Shown: piece by piece, positions 6,553-6,574 of the stretch
Layout of the letters: each line of letters opens with the position of its first letter
How positions within the stretch are numbered: the first letter of the stretch is position 1
DNA from: Paracoccaceae bacterium
GTDB taxonomy: Bacteria > Pseudomonadota > Alphaproteobacteria > Rhodobacterales > Rhodobacteraceae
Length of the DNA stretch: 6,574 nt
Assembly: GCA_003512825.1 (NCBI GenBank)
Contig: DOOI01000210.1
Coordinates: forward strand, 6,772-13,345
Reading direction: 5' to 3'
Notes under the pieces: model-generated
Database searches by the model: none
What the model saw: only the letters and a program-made list of their open reading frames with translations
What the model was told of the DNA's origin: nothing
Position numbers and translations under genes: made by a program

Positions 6553-6574
6553 CCAAATCTAGGCGCGAAGGGAT

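Noticed and set aside
6555..6574. Possible C-terminal end (S-L-R-A-stop) of a minus-strand gene at the right edge
   Set aside because: Only four codons are visible before the edge; the position next to a bidirectional hairpin is suggestive but cannot support a gene call.

Overview
The window looks like an ordinary chromosomal segment of an alphaproteobacterium, most likely a member of the Rhodobacterales (Roseobacter/Rhodobacter group). The evidence is the moderately high GC content, dense packing, an Hfq with the alphaproteobacterial short acidic tail and R-K-T-K rim, and the hfq-hflX pair directly downstream of a Trk potassium-uptake gene. This matches the alphaproteobacterial ntrYX-trk-hfq-hflX neighbourhood. 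The taxonomic call is an inference from gene content and was not computed.

Layout from left to right. The 3' end of trkH (K+ uptake channel subunit) enters from the left edge and stops at 494. After a 115-bp gap, hfq (610-849) and hflX (849-2123) run rightward with their ends overlapping (TGATG), which suggests one transcript with translational coupling. A large leftward gene, 4596-2128, encodes a membrane-anchored or exported penicillin-acylase-family Ntn hydrolase and converges on hflX with only 4 bp between the stop codons. An 83-bp divergent intergenic region, carrying a small inverted repeat, separates it from a rightward beta-hydroxyacid dehydrogenase (4680-5543), which is followed by a clear hairpin terminator. 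A stand-alone class II glutamine amidotransferase (5696-6487) follows, and a second, probably bidirectional, hairpin lies at 6525-6552 near the right edge.

Functionally the left part is core physiology: potassium homeostasis, sRNA-based regulation by Hfq, and ribosome rescue/splitting by HflX. The right part holds three monocistronic-looking enzymes whose exact substrates cannot be read from the sequence: a periplasmic amide hydrolase (possibly an N-acyl-homoserine-lactone acylase), an NADP-type beta-hydroxyacid dehydrogenase, and an N-terminal-Cys amidohydrolase. All complete genes look intact, with catalytic residues present. I saw no RNA genes, mobile elements, CRISPR arrays, long repeats or broken genes, and no convincing sign of a novel multi-gene system. 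The items worth a second look are the substrates of the three enzymes, the divergent promoter palindrome, and the overlapping 3' ends of hflX and the acylase gene.
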